Positions 14,904 through 23,753 are shown, counted from the first letter of the stretch. The stretch: 37,959 nt of DNA from Deltaproteobacteria bacterium (GCA_016932595.1 JAFGCP010000082.1:1-37959), one strand, 5' to 3'. Numbers and translations: made by a program. The notes: generated by a model not told the origin, from the sequence alone.

Positions 14904-16715
14904 CTATTTCCCGATGAGGCACAGGGACAGCCAGGGGATATAGGTCACCAGAGCCACGATGATGGCGCCAAGTATCAGGAAGGGGACGACCGCGCGGTAG
15001 ACATCGGTCAGCGGCCGCTCGAACCGGTAGGCCGAGAAGAAGAGGTTCAGGCCCATGGGCGGCATGAGATAGCCTAGCTCCAGGTTTACGAGAAACATGA
15101 CCCCCAGGTGCACCGGATCGATGCCGTAGGCCGTTGCAATGGGCAGCATGATGCGCACCACCACCACGATGGCGCTGAAGATATCCATCATGCAGGCCAC
15201 CACGATGAGCAGCAGGTTGAGAATGATGAGGAAGAGAAGCTTTGAATGGATCGTTGCCTGCACCCATGTTTTCAGAAGCGCCGGAATTTCAGCATCGATC
15301 AGGTAGTTGGTCAGTCCGAAAGCAAACCCCAGAATAATGAGCACGCCGCCCACGATTTCGCCGCATTTTACCATGGTGCGGGGAAGCCCCACGGAGAACG
15401 ACAGCGTCTTGTGAATAAAACATTCAAGAATAATGGCGTAGAGCACGGTTAAAGCAGCTGCCTCTACAATGGTTGTTAATCCCCCGAAAATCCCCACAAT
15501 AACGATTACCGGCAGCAGCAAATCCCACTTGGCAACAGAGATTGCCCGCCGCAGAGTTGTGAAATGAAAAGGTGTTGACGCGATACGCTTGAATTTTGAC
15601 AGCCCGATTCCAAAGCCCGACACCAGCGTTACCAGCATCAGCCCGGGAATAAGGCAGGCGATGAACATCCTGTCGATAGGAATAGCCGCCACCACTCCGT
15701 AGATGATGATGGGCAGCGACGGCGGGAAGAGCAGCCCGATGGAGCCCGATGCTGTCACCAGCCCCAGAGAGAACCGCTCCGGGTAGGCTTCCTTCACAAG
15801 CATGGGAAACAGAAGTCCGCCGAGAGCCAGAATCGTTACGCCCGAGGCGCCGGTAAACGTGGTGAAAAACGCGCAGACAAGCACCGTGGCGACGGCCACA
15901 CCGCCGGGCATCCAGCTGAATAGGGCATGAAACAGGTGGACGAGCCTTTTTGACGCCCCGCCTTCCGAAAGAATATAGCCAGCAAGGGTGAAGAGCGGTA
16001 TTGTCGGGAGCGTGGGTGATGCTACCACGCGGTAGGTCTCCGATGGAACCGCGGCAAGGGGTATGCCGTCCATGAAGAAGAGAAAGAGCGCCAGCCCGCC
16101 GAAGACGGTAAACAGCGGGGCGCCGGCCAGAAGCCCAGCCAGCAATACGATGATCGTGGGCATGAGCAGCGCCCCGCGGTTTGCCTCGGGCACAAAGCCG
16201 ATGCAGAGCATGGCCCCGGCAAGCGCGAGAACGGTGATGCGGCTGGCCCACCCTTCAGCCTTGCGCGTGAAGCTTACCGCTACCATGGCCATGCACAGGG
16301 GCATGGGTATCTGGGCTATCCAGGTTGGTAGAAACGGCGCCACGTTCATGAGGTTTGCCCGCTCCGCTGAAATGAGCTCAAAGCAGGCGATGACAAAACC
16401 GGCTGAAACGGCAACGGCAAGAGAGGATTGAAAGACGAACAGGATTGTTTTGAAGGGCTCTTTTTTGATGAAGTCGCCGGAGGCCATTTTTAGATGAACG
16501 CCCTCCCGTGCGGCAAGGGCAGCGCCGATGAAAGCGACCCAGAGCGTGCCGTGGCGAACGTATTCGGCGGCGCCCGGCAGGGTGAGGCTGAAGAATTTGC
16601 GAAGCGTTGCCTCCAGAACCGGCAGCACCACCATGACGGACATGACGGCGACGGTTGAAATATTTTCAAACCTGCGCCAGGCGAATTTCCCGAAATTTAT
16701 GAAGCGTCGTACCAT
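14904..16715 (-). CDS. TRAP transporter fused small and large permease (DctQM)
   Basis: 603 residues from the ATG at 16715; the track's 61-residue extension reads back through the dctP end and is rejected. The first ~165 residues are a DctQ-type four-helix subunit (FENISTVAVMSVMVVLPVLEATLRKF, GAAEYVRHGTLWVAFIGAALAAREGVHLKM). The rest is a DctM-type permease of about 12 helices, with the ion-transporter superfamily features GASGVTILALGGLLFPML, ASGSIGLLFPPSLPIIIYG and LVNLELGYLMPPMGLNLF. Fused Q-M proteins are common. It is the third gene of the tatT-dctP-dctQM unit and imports an organic anion using the sodium or proton gradient. The ligand is not predictable. No good ribosome site is seen at the chosen start. 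Confidence 0.9.
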   Translation of the reverse strand: MVRRFINFGKFAWRRFENISTVAVMSVMVVLPVLEATLRKFFSLTLPGAAEYVRHGTLWVAFIGAALAAREGVHLKMASGDFIKKEPFKTILFVFQSSLAVAVSAGFVIACFELISAERANLMNVAPFLPTWIAQIPMPLCMAMVAVSFTRKAEGWASRITVLALAGAMLCIGFVPEANRGALLMPTIIVLLAGLLAGAPLFTVFGGLALFLFFMDGIPLAAVPSETYRVVASPTLPTIPLFTLAGYILSEGGASKRLVHLFHALFSWMPGGVAVATVLVCAFFTTFTGASGVTILALGGLLFPMLVKEAYPERFSLGLVTASGSIGLLFPPSLPIIIYGVVAAIPIDRMFIACLIPGLMLVTLVSGFGIGLSKFKRIASTPFHFTTLRRAISVAKWDLLLPVIVIVGIFGGLTTIVEAAALTVLYAIILECFIHKTLSFSVGLPRTMVKCGEIVGGVLIILGFAFGLTNYLIDAEIPALLKTWVQATIHSKLLFLIILNLLLIVVACMMDIFSAIVVVVRIMLPIATAYGIDPVHLGVMFLVNLELGYLMPPMGLNLFFSAYRFERPLTDVYRAVVPFLILGAIIVALVTYIPWLSLCLIGK

Positions 16716-16761
16716 GGGAATACATTTATTTATGGTAGGGTGCGCTGCGCGCATTAAACTA

Positions 16762-17781
16762 TTATTTTTTGCCTGCCCGGTACTGGTTGCGAAGCTCGAT
16801 GGTTGTGTCAAAGATGTCTTTTGGAATGAGCTTTTCGCGGATTTCCGGGTAAATTTTCTGCAGCGGGTCCAGCCACGATTTGACATCCTGAGGCGCAACC
16901 TCGGTCGTCTGCAGGCCGTATTTTTTCATTTCGGCAATGGCCTTCTCATCCATGCTGCGCACCTCGGCCTGCGACTGGGCCACGAGGTCCTGCGAAGCTT
17001 TTATAAAGGCCTTTTGCAGATCCGACTCGATTTTATTCCAGACGCTTTTCTGCACGATGGTGGCGCCAATGGCTATGCCATAGCTGACATTGATCATGTT
17101 CGGGGCTTTGGCAAAAATCTGGAGAGACAGGGCAAATACCGGGGTATCCATGAACCCGTCGATGAGGCCGGTCTGCAGGGCCGTCATCATTTCGCTCATG
17201 GGGACGTCAACCGCGTTGAAGCCTGCCTTGGCCCATATTTCTTTGCTGGCCTGATCTCCGGCGAAGGTGCAGATTTTTTTCTTCTGCAGCTCGGCGATGG
17301 AGCCGGTTTTTTTTGCGGTGAAAAAGTACATATGCCCCAGGTCGCAGTAGTTGGCGACCACAAAGCCCTTGTCGGCAAAGCGTTTTTCTATCTGGGGAGC
17401 TAGCTGCCTGCGAACATAGTCGAGCTCCTCGTACGTGGACATCATGCCCGGCAGCTGCAGCGCCGTGTATGAGGCGTCGATCTGCATCATGCCTATGGCT
17501 GACAGGGTTGCTGCATGGAGCTGGCCGATGCGGATTTTGCGCACCATGTCATCCTCGGAGCCGGCAATGCCGCCGGCGTAAATTTTCACCTTCACTTTTC
17601 CGCCGGACAGGCGCGTCCATTCATTGGCCATTTTCAGAAGCGAGTCATAAAAAATAGTGCCTTCCGGGGCCAGGGTTGCAAGCTTGATGGTCAGGGGCTG
17701 CTGCTCGGCCCGGGCGGCCGGGGCAGCTGCCAGGCAGAGGAGCACGGCACACAGGGAGGCAATACGTTTTGTGAGTTTCAT
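16762..17781 (-). CDS. TRAP transporter solute-binding protein (DctP family)
   Basis: 339 residues. A signal peptide (MKLTKRIASLCAVLLCLAAAPAARA) is followed by the DctP fold: LTIKLATLAPEGTIFYDSLLKMANEW, GGKVKVKIYAGGIAGSEDDMVRKIRIGQLHAATLS, and a later Gly-Leu-Ile-Asp-Gly block (ALQTGLIDGFMDTPV). The Arg in RKIRIGQLHA lies in the segment where the family places ligand-carboxylate-binding arginines. GGAGAA stands seven bases before the ATG. It starts two bases after the tatT stop codon and is thus almost certainly translated from the same mRNA. It delivers its ligand to DctQM. The neighbouring TatT subunit puts it in the TRAP-T subgroup, whose ligands may be more hydrophobic than classical C4-dicarboxylates. 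Confidence 0.93.
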   Translation of the reverse strand: MKLTKRIASLCAVLLCLAAAPAARAEQQPLTIKLATLAPEGTIFYDSLLKMANEWTRLSGGKVKVKIYAGGIAGSEDDMVRKIRIGQLHAATLSAIGMMQIDASYTALQLPGMMSTYEELDYVRRQLAPQIEKRFADKGFVVANYCDLGHMYFFTAKKTGSIAELQKKKICTFAGDQASKEIWAKAGFNAVDVPMSEMMTALQTGLIDGFMDTPVFALSLQIFAKAPNMINVSYGIAIGATIVQKSVWNKIESDLQKAFIKASQDLVAQSQAEVRSMDEKAIAEMKKYGLQTTEVAPQDVKSWLDPLQKIYPEIREKLIPKDIFDTTIELRNQYRAGKK

Positions 17782-17783
17782 TC

Positions 17784-18740
17784 CTATTCTCCAAGAAAAA
17801 GGTCATCTTTTTTCTGCAGAAGATACTGCGCCCGCTTCCGGGCAATGGCGTTCACCAGCCGGTTTTCCGGGCAGACGTCAAGGTTGAATGACAGTATTTT
17901 CTGAATGTATTCGTCAAACTCTTTTTTGTTCTGGCCGGGGATGCTGACTGCTTCCACATAGGTGAGCCAGGGCGAGAGCTTTTTACCTGCCGCAAGGGCT
18001 TCGGCCTTTTTGAAGTATTCGACAGCTTTTTTCACATCACCGCCCATGATAGCGCCCCGGGCTTCATAGGATATGAAAAACTCCTGAATGGAGCCATTGT
18101 CATAGTCCGGGTCCAGCTCAAGAGCTCGCTGCATGCAGGCTGCGGCTTCAGGCAGCCGGGCTGCTGCCGCAGGGTCGGTCTTGGCAAGGGTTATCCATTT
18201 GGCAAGGGCTGCGCCTGACCAGTACAGATACGGTACGCTCGCCTTGTCATCTACCAGCTTCACAGCCTCGACGCAGTTTGCCGCGCAGGCTTTGGCATAG
18301 CCGGGAGAGCTGAGCTCAAGCCCCCGCCGGGCATAGCCGTGGGCGCGCTGGTAGAATAGTTTGGCCCTGTCGCGCTGGAGCTGGTAGCGGGCAAAATCCA
18401 AATCTTTCACCTCATCGGCTTTAAGTTCGCAGAATGCATAGCCGTAGAGCATATACCCTTGAGCAAGCGACAGGCACAGGCCCGTGTGCCGCGGCGTTTT
18501 TTCAAGCAGGGCTTCCATTGTTTTGAGGCTGAAGGGCAGGGCCCCCTCCACAAGCTCAAGATCGCTTTCTGAGGTGAAAGTTGTGCCGGCGCCTGACCCG
18601 AGGGCATCGGCAAAGGAGTTGACGGCTATTTTTTTAATGGAGCATGCCGGGAAAAAGAGCACAGCGGCAAGGACGCAGCAGAGTATGCTTCTGGAGATGA
18701 ACGCTGATTTCAGCCTTCTGGATTGACGGTGAGAGCTCAT
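17784..18740 (-). CDS. TatT-family TRAP-associated lipoprotein (T component)
   Basis: 318 residues. An N-terminal signal ending in VLFFPACSIKK is a lipobox, so Cys33 is probably lipidated. The remainder is helical with TPR-like repeats (ETPRHTGLCLSLAQGYMLYGYAF, AKLFYQRAHGYARRGLEL, YLYWSGAALAKWITLAKTDP, EAAACMQRALELDPDYDNGSIQEFF, VKKAVEYFKKAEALA). This matches the T component first described with Treponema pallidum TatT (Tp0956), which forms a trimer that docks the DctP protein. Gene order T-P-QM and two-base spacing to dctP support that role. A GGTTAGC sequence upstream of ATG is a weak ribosome site. Confidence 0.9.
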   Translation of the reverse strand: MSSHRQSRRLKSAFISRSILCCVLAAVLFFPACSIKKIAVNSFADALGSGAGTTFTSESDLELVEGALPFSLKTMEALLEKTPRHTGLCLSLAQGYMLYGYAFCELKADEVKDLDFARYQLQRDRAKLFYQRAHGYARRGLELSSPGYAKACAANCVEAVKLVDDKASVPYLYWSGAALAKWITLAKTDPAAAARLPEAAACMQRALELDPDYDNGSIQEFFISYEARGAIMGGDVKKAVEYFKKAEALAAGKKLSPWLTYVEAVSIPGQNKKEFDEYIQKILSFNLDVCPENRLVNAIARKRAQYLLQKKDDLFLGE

Positions 18741-19014
18741 GCCGCTAACCTTTACATAGTAAAAAGGGCGTTATTTTATTAATACAGACCCCTGTCGAGG
18801 TCAACAGAATAGTTGTAAAAGCGTCTGTTTGATCGAAGGTTTCAACCAGCCCGGCGGACTGGTTTATTGTGCTTGTTTGGCCTTTTATTATGTAGTATGT
18901 ATGTAAACTATCAGAGTCAGCGCTACAAGCTAACGATGAAAATAACAGGGATACAGCCTTGGCTATACGAATCCCGACAGCTTCAGTTAAATAAACTATA
19001 ACAACAGGTGCGCT
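18741..19014. other. Divergent intergenic region with 21-bp hairpin
   Basis: Between tatT (minus) and the cyclophilin gene (plus). At 18844-18864 an inverted repeat with arms AACCAG.CCG/CGG.CTGGTT (one mismatch) could be an operator or a small terminator. No confident promoter could be assigned in either direction. Confidence 0.45.
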
Positions 19015-19644
19015 ATGAAGAGAAAAAAAACAGGTATTGCCGTCGTGGCATGGTTTGCAGCCGCATTGCTTTCAGGTGGTTTTTTTACTGCACACGAGGC
19101 GCAGGCTATGCAGGAAAATAAAACTGTAAAGAAAATGGAGAGCAAAAAAATGGAGAATACCGAGGTCGTTTTTTCAACAAATCAGGGTGACTTTACTATT
19201 GAACTGTATGCCGACAAGGCCCCCATAACCGTGAAAAATTTTCTGGCCTATGTGGATGAGGGTTTTTTCAGCGACACGATTTTTCACCGTGTTATTCCCG
19301 GGTTTATGATTCAGGGCGGCGGCTTCAAAAAAGATATGTCGCAAAAACCGACAAAAGCGCCCATTAAGAACGAGGCCGACAATGGCCTGCGCAACAGCCG
19401 GGGCACGCTGGCGATGGCGCGCACAGGGGTTGTGGACAGCGCCACGGCGCAGTTTTTTATCAACCTTACCGACAACAGCTTCCTTGACCACGGCGTTCGC
19501 GATTTCGGGTATGCCGTGTTCGGCAAAGTAGTGAGCGGCATGGAGGTCGTGGACAAGATAGCAGCGGTCAAAACGGCCACGACAGGCGGTCATCAGAACG
19601 TGCCTGTTGAGCCTGTGATTGTCACCGGCGCAAAGCGCAAGTAG
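19015..19644 (+). CDS. Exported cyclophilin-type peptidyl-prolyl isomerase
   Basis: 209 residues. Residues 1-32 form a signal peptide (MKRKKTG, hydrophobic core, HEAQA), then a Lys/Glu-rich linker, then a bacterial PpiA/PpiB-type cyclophilin domain: [63 protein letters not shown] and [14 protein letters not shown] are the catalytic and peptide-binding residues; the active Arg is in FHRVIPGF. The conserved human-type Trp is absent, as usual in bacterial forms that resist cyclosporin. It catalyses proline isomerisation in the periplasm. It is followed by a strong terminator, so it is a single-gene unit. Confidence 0.93.
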   Translation: MKRKKTGIAVVAWFAAALLSGGFFTAHEAQAMQENKTVKKMESKKMENTEVVFSTNQGDFTIELYADKAPITVKNFLAYVDEGFFSDTIFHRVIPGFMIQGGGFKKDMSQKPTKAPIKNEADNGLRNSRGTLAMARTGVVDSATAQFFINLTDNSFLDHGVRDFGYAVFGKVVSGMEVVDKIAAVKTATTGGHQNVPVEPVIVTGAKRK

Positions 19645-19664
19645 AAAAATAGTGGCAATTTATG

Positions 19665-19706
19665 CAGCGCGGCCCTGAACCATGTTCTGCCGCGCTGTTT
19701 TTTTTT
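19665..19706 (+). terminator. Terminator after the cyclophilin gene
   Basis: CAGCGCGG (19665-19672) pairs exactly with CCGCGCTG (19690-19697) and is followed by nine T. It separates the cyclophilin from the ABC operon. Confidence 0.9.
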
Positions 19707-19719
19707 GCTCAATCGCCGC

Positions 19720-19748
19720 TTGTTGTCCGGAAAAAATCGTGCTATTAA
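19720..19748 (+). promoter_or_regulatory. Candidate promoter giving a leaderless B12-fold mRNA
   Basis: TTGTTG (19720-19725), a 17-base spacer and TATTAA (19743-19748). The first base of the message would fall at or next to the ATG at 19755, and no ribosome site precedes that ATG. The hexamers are moderate matches. Confidence 0.35.
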
Positions 19749-19754
19749 TGCCGC

Positions 19755-20822
19755 ATGTCAACAGCCCAGAACACCTTACCGGCAGCAACCGGGGCGAGCG
19801 AGGCTTTTCAGCAGGCCCTGCCCAAGCTTGTCGTTTTTGTGAATGACAAATTCGCCCTTGAAAACCGTTTTGCCTGCGACGGCGTCGCCTGCAAACACAT
19901 GGATATTGCCCGTGAGTTCACCAGGCGCTTCGGCGACCTTCTTCTGGGCGTTTACAGCTTCGACCTTGTCGGGCAATTGCCTGATGAGGCTGCCGCCCAC
20001 ATCGCTTCCCTGGACAGCCGCGGCATCAAGCCCCCGTTTGTCGAGGCACTGCTGAAATCCTGGATCATGGCCATACAGTGCCTTGTGAAGCGTGAGGCTG
20101 CAGACCAGCTCATACCCGCCGTGCAGCATCTTTTACAGCAGCTGCCCTCCCTCTACGAGCGGCTGCAGAAGCCGCCGGAGGCCCTGCCCGCCGAAGCACA
20201 GCCGTTTTTCGATCTGCTCATGGCCAAAAACCGCAAGTTCGCAGCCGAAAATATCCTTTCCCGCATTCGCGACGGCGCCTCCATAGAGAGCGTCTATTCA
20301 GACATCCTGCTGCCCGCCCTTGAGCGCATGCGCCTTTTATGGCTGCAGAATAAAGTGAGCGCAGTTGATGAGCGCGCTGCTGATGATATCAGCCGCTATG
20401 TGATCCTGAGGGTCATCGACAGCATTTTCGGCGAGCGCCGCTTTCCCTTCAGGGCGCTTGTGGCCTGCATGCCCGGCGAACAGGAAGCCCTCGATGTGGA
20501 GGTTTTTGCCAATTTTCTCGAAATCAAGGGCTGGTCCGTCTACTTCCTTGGCAGCGATGTGTCAGATGAGGACATCATGTATGCCATTTTGAAGAACAGC
20601 CCGCAGGCTGTTGTGCTGGCTGTTTCATCAATCGCGGGCCTGCCCGAGGCGCAGCGCCTCATCGCCCAGCTCCGTGAGAAATACCCGCAGATAAAACTGG
20701 CGGTTCATGGCAGGGCTGCTTTGCTTGCGCGACAGCGCCTTGCCGCCCATGTCGATTTATTTATAAGCGGGCTTGAGGGCGGCCACAGCGAGCTTTTGAA
20801 GAAGGTGCTTCCCGATGCGTAG
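19755..20822 (+). CDS. B12-binding-fold sensor-like protein lacking the cobalamin histidine
   Basis: 355 residues. Residues 1-145 are helical with no recognised family. Residues 150-225 resemble the four-helix cap of methionine synthase/CarH proteins (ILSRIRDGASIESVYSDILLPALERMRLLW). Residues 232-355 form the Rossmann-like B12 domain (ALVACMPGEQEALDVEVFANFLEIKGWSVYFLGSDV, then VVLAVSSIAGL and VDLFISGLEGG). Where cobalamin sensors have Gly-Glu-x-His or Asp-x-His-x-x-Gly, this protein has GEQEALD, so the cobalt-ligating His is missing. It may bind no cobalamin, bind it base-on, or bind another ligand. It overlaps the ABC permease start by 8 bases, so it is translationally coupled to the exporter. 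No DNA-binding domain is seen. Confidence 0.75.
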   Translation: MSTAQNTLPAATGASEAFQQALPKLVVFVNDKFALENRFACDGVACKHMDIAREFTRRFGDLLLGVYSFDLVGQLPDEAAAHIASLDSRGIKPPFVEALLKSWIMAIQCLVKREAADQLIPAVQHLLQQLPSLYERLQKPPEALPAEAQPFFDLLMAKNRKFAAENILSRIRDGASIESVYSDILLPALERMRLLWLQNKVSAVDERAADDISRYVILRVIDSIFGERRFPFRALVACMPGEQEALDVEVFANFLEIKGWSVYFLGSDVSDEDIMYAILKNSPQAVVLAVSSIAGLPEAQRLIAQLREKYPQIKLAVHGRAALLARQRLAAHVDLFISGLEGGHSELLKKVLPDA

Positions 20823-21936
20823 CCGCGTAGCTTTCAAAATTCTCCTGCATGACCGCTCCACCACCGCTGGGGCTCTCATCGGCGTTATAGCCATTGTGTT
20901 TCTTGTTGGCCAGCAGATATCGGTATTGTTCGGGCTGTTCACCTACATGTCGGTGCTTGTTGACCATGGCGGCGCCGATATCTGGGTATGTTCCAAAAAT
21001 ACCGATAATATCAACGGCGCCGGCTATATACCCGAGCGGTATGTTGACCGCGTGTCGGGCCTTGCCGGGGTTGCATGGGCCGAGCCCCTGCTCTTTGGCG
21101 GGGCAAGCCTGGTGACGCGCGACGGAAAAAATGAGGCTGTACAGGTGGTGGGCCTGCGCAATCCGCGCGGAGCCGCAGGGCCGTGGCGATTCTATCAGGG
21201 AGGACAGGATGGCCTTCTCGAGTTTGAGGGGGCCACCATCGAGCGGCTCGATGCCAAGCTCTACGGCAATCCTCAGATCGGCGACAGCATCGAAATCGGC
21301 AATGTGCGCGTCCGGGTGAGCGCCATCACGCAGAGCGTGAAAGGCTTTGCAGGCCGCCTGGTTTTTACCAATATGGTCAAGGCCCAGGAAATTATTAAAA
21401 GTCCGCCCGGCCGGTGCAAGGCCGTGCTGGTGAAATTAAAGGATGGCGTCAGCCTGGAGGCCGGCCTTGCGCATGTGCGCAGCATGCTTCCTGGAGCCGA
21501 GGTGCTGAGCGCCGATGAGCTTTCGCGCATGACGCGCATTTATTATGTTAAAAATACGGGCATGGGGGGCAGTTTCGGCCTGTCAACACTCATCGGCGCG
21601 CTGGTTGGCATTATCATCATTACCCTTACCATGTACACGGGCGTGCTGCAGCGGCAGAAGGATTTTGCCGTGCTGCGGGCACTCGGGGCGCGCAAGCTCG
21701 ATATTTTTATTATCGTTCTTGCCCAGTCGCTCATGATCGGTGTCGTGGGGGTGTTCATCGGCTTTTTGCTGCTTGCCGGTTTTTTGAGCGGCACGCTCGA
21801 TTCTCCACTGCCGAGCTATATGCCTCTTTGGATTGCGCCCGTGCTGGCAGGCGCAACCCTGTTCATGTGCGTACTCGGGTCGCTGCTGGCCATGCGCAAG
21901 GCCATAAGCGTTGAGCCTGCGTCGGTGTTTAGATGA
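20815..21936 (+). CDS. ABC transporter permease, MacB/DevC (FtsX-like) type
   Basis: 373 residues. One N-terminal membrane helix (LIGVIAIVFLVGQQISVLFGLF) is followed by a ~220-residue extracytoplasmic domain (GGADIWVCSKNTDNINGAGYIPERYVDRV, then LVTRDGKNEAVQVVGL). Three C-terminal helices belong to the FtsX permease domain (LIGALVGIIIITLTMYTGVLQRQKDFAVLRALGARKLDIFIIVLAQSLMIGVVGVFIGFLLLAGF). The REKDFA/RALGA-like loop contacts the ATPase. This topology is that of MacB and DevC, which drive export by mechanotransmission rather than pore transport. The start overlaps the preceding gene. The ATPase follows after a 123-base gap filled with repeats. Confidence 0.9.
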   Translation: MRSRVAFKILLHDRSTTAGALIGVIAIVFLVGQQISVLFGLFTYMSVLVDHGGADIWVCSKNTDNINGAGYIPERYVDRVSGLAGVAWAEPLLFGGASLVTRDGKNEAVQVVGLRNPRGAAGPWRFYQGGQDGLLEFEGATIERLDAKLYGNPQIGDSIEIGNVRVRVSAITQSVKGFAGRLVFTNMVKAQEIIKSPPGRCKAVLVKLKDGVSLEAGLAHVRSMLPGAEVLSADELSRMTRIYYVKNTGMGGSFGLSTLIGALVGIIIITLTMYTGVLQRQKDFAVLRALGARKLDIFIIVLAQSLMIGVVGVFIGFLLLAGFLSGTLDSPLPSYMPLWIAPVLAGATLFMCVLGSLLAMRKAISVEPASVFR

Positions 21937-21943
21937 AAAGAAA

Positions 21944-22026
21944 CAGCCTGTAGGTATTTAGGCTGTAGGCTGTAGCAGTGGCATCGGAGGAAGTCAGAAG
22001 TCAAACTTACACCTTGAACTTTGAAC
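21944..22026. repeat. Two heptad-type repeats inside the ABC operon
   Basis: First, AGCCTGTAGG...GGCTGTAGGCTGTAG (21944-21975); second, AGGAAGTCAGAAGTCAAAC then ACCTTGAACTTTGAAC (21988-22026). These short iterated words belong to the same dispersed class as 7912-7950 and 26509-26656, and again fill the gap between two genes of one operon. Confidence 0.6.
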
Positions 22027-22059
22027 ATCTACGTTCCGGCGAAAAAGGCCCTGAATCAA

Positions 22060-22770
22060 ATGCTGCAACCCATTCTTCAGCTTGAAAGCATAACGCGGGA
22101 TTTTTCCGACGGCCGGAAGATTCGGCGCGTGCTGTATACGACCGATTTGTCGATTTTTCCCGGCGAGTTTACCATCATCGCAGGCCCCTCCGGCAGCGGC
22201 AAAACAACGCTGCTCACCATCATGGGGCTCATTCTGAAGCCTTCCGAGGGGGAGATAAGCATTCAAAACGAGCGGGTGACCCATCTGCCGGAAAACAGGC
22301 TTGCCACGGTGCGGCAGCAGAAATACGGCTTTGTCTTTCAGCAGGCCGAGCTTTTGCCTGCGCTGGATGTGCTTGAAAATGTGGTGGTTGCCAGCGGCAT
22401 TCAGGGACAAACGGTATCGGCAGGCCTGCGCAAAAAAGCCGGCGAGCTGCTCGACAGCTTCGGCATGGGCGACTGCCTTTCCATGACCACCCAGCAGCTC
22501 TCCGGCGGCCAGAAGCAGCGCGTGGCCATAGCCCGGGCCCTTATCAATGCGCCGGCCCTTCTTTTATGCGATGAGCCGACCTCAGCCCTTGATTCCGAGA
22601 GCAGCACCATCGTGCTCGACGCGCTCAAGCAGCTTTCAAAAGACACGACGCGCGGGCTTATCATGGTCACGCATGATCCGCGCGTGTTTCCGTATGCGGA
22701 CCGTTTGATTAAAATTGAAAACGGCTCCATTGTCTACGATTCGCGCCCCCAGGGCGCACAGGAGGCATGA
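22060..22770 (+). CDS. ABC transporter ATP-binding protein, LolD/MacB/DevA type
   Basis: 236 residues from the ATG at 22060 (the track begins at a TTG inside the repeat). Complete nucleotide-binding domain: Walker A GPSGSGKTT near residue 45, Q-loop FVFQQAELLPALDVLENV, signature LSGGQKQRVAIARAL, Walker B LLLCDEPTSALD, and switch His in VTHDPRV. The LLPALDVLENV stretch after the Q-loop is typical of the LolD/MacB branch. It powers the adjacent permease. An ATGA junction couples it to the following membrane-fusion gene. The ribosome site is weak (AAGG about a dozen bases upstream). Confidence 0.92.
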   Translation: MLQPILQLESITRDFSDGRKIRRVLYTTDLSIFPGEFTIIAGPSGSGKTTLLTIMGLILKPSEGEISIQNERVTHLPENRLATVRQQKYGFVFQQAELLPALDVLENVVVASGIQGQTVSAGLRKKAGELLDSFGMGDCLSMTTQQLSGGQKQRVAIARALINAPALLLCDEPTSALDSESSTIVLDALKQLSKDTTRGLIMVTHDPRVFPYADRLIKIENGSIVYDSRPQGAQEA

Positions 22771-23636
22771 TGAAACTGTCATTCAAGTCCATCGTTATTA
22801 TAATCGTTTGCATTGCGGGGCTCGCATTCATTCTTTCGAGCCTGAAAAAATCATCGGCCCCTCCCCGGGTTGCGCCGCCGCCCAACCTTGCCGATGCTCC
22901 CATGCGGCTGTACGGCATGGTGGAGCCCGAAGGCCGTGAGGTGCTGGTCGGGCCGACCATGAGCAAGCGCGTGATCGAGGTGTTTGTGAAAGAAGGCGAT
23001 GCCGTGAAGACGGGCCAGCGCCTGTGCACGCTGGAGAGCAATGTCGAGCAGGAGCAGGTGAACCTTGCGGAGTCCCGCATGGCGCTGGCGCAGAAATCGC
23101 TCGAACTGTCAAACGATGATCTCAACCGCACCCGCAGCCTGTATGCCAAGCAGGTTGATTCTGAATATAAATTCACCCAGGCGCAGCTCCAGAATGCCAT
23201 GGAGCTGAAGCGGCTCAAGGTGGCAGGATCCGAGCTTGATGTGACCAAGGCCAAATTCGAAGAAACCGTTCTGCGCTCGCCCATCGACGGCGTCGTGTAC
23301 AAGTTCGATGTGCGCATCGGAGAGACCCTGCAGGCCGGCGATAACTCGAAGATCATACTCGGCGCAACGCAGCTCTGGGTGCGCCTTGCCGTTGAATCAT
23401 TCTGGAAAGACAGGGTGAAGGCAGATGCGGTTTTCAAGGTCTATGATTCGGAAACCAGGGAGTTTCTCGGAACGGGCGGCGTTGTGAGGCGCGTGCCCTA
23501 TATGGGCCGCCGCAACTACCGCACTGAAGACCTGCAGGAGCGGTTCGACACCAAGTTTCAGGACGTTATTCTGGGTCTCAAGCCCGAGAAGAAGGATATC
23601 CCCATCGGTCTGTCGGTGATCGCAGAAATGCAATAA
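22767..23636 (+). CDS. HlyD/MacA-type periplasmic adaptor subunit
   Basis: 289 residues. The start overlaps the ATPase stop by four bases and follows GGAGGC. One N-terminal membrane anchor (FKSIVIIIVCIAGLAFIL) is followed by a lipoyl half-motif (RLYGMVEPEGREVLVGPTMSKRVIEVFVKEGDAVKTGQRLCTLE) and a coiled-coil hairpin (QEQVNLAESRMALAQKSLELSNDDLNRTRSLYAKQV). The second lipoyl half (VLRSPIDGVVYKFDVRIGETLQAGD) and a beta-barrel complete it. This is the adaptor of a tripartite export pump, and matches DevB/MacA roles. No outer-membrane TolC gene lies in the window, so the pump would use one encoded elsewhere. Cargo unknown. Confidence 0.92.
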   Translation: MMKLSFKSIVIIIVCIAGLAFILSSLKKSSAPPRVAPPPNLADAPMRLYGMVEPEGREVLVGPTMSKRVIEVFVKEGDAVKTGQRLCTLESNVEQEQVNLAESRMALAQKSLELSNDDLNRTRSLYAKQVDSEYKFTQAQLQNAMELKRLKVAGSELDVTKAKFEETVLRSPIDGVVYKFDVRIGETLQAGDNSKIILGATQLWVRLAVESFWKDRVKADAVFKVYDSETREFLGTGGVVRRVPYMGRRNYRTEDLQERFDTKFQDVILGLKPEKKDIPIGLSVIAEMQ

Positions 23637-23753
23637 TGGTTTGCCCGGGTGTTGTGTTGAGGGGCAGGTGTCAAAACGCTATGTGAATAAAAAAGATATC
23701 CTCCTTGCGACTGGGAAAGCGGGGATGTATTCGTCTGTACTGAAATAATACTG

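Noticed and set aside
15424-16251. 275-aa minus-strand ORF
   Set aside because: Alternative frame inside the DctQM gene, Arg/His-rich with no recognisable motif.
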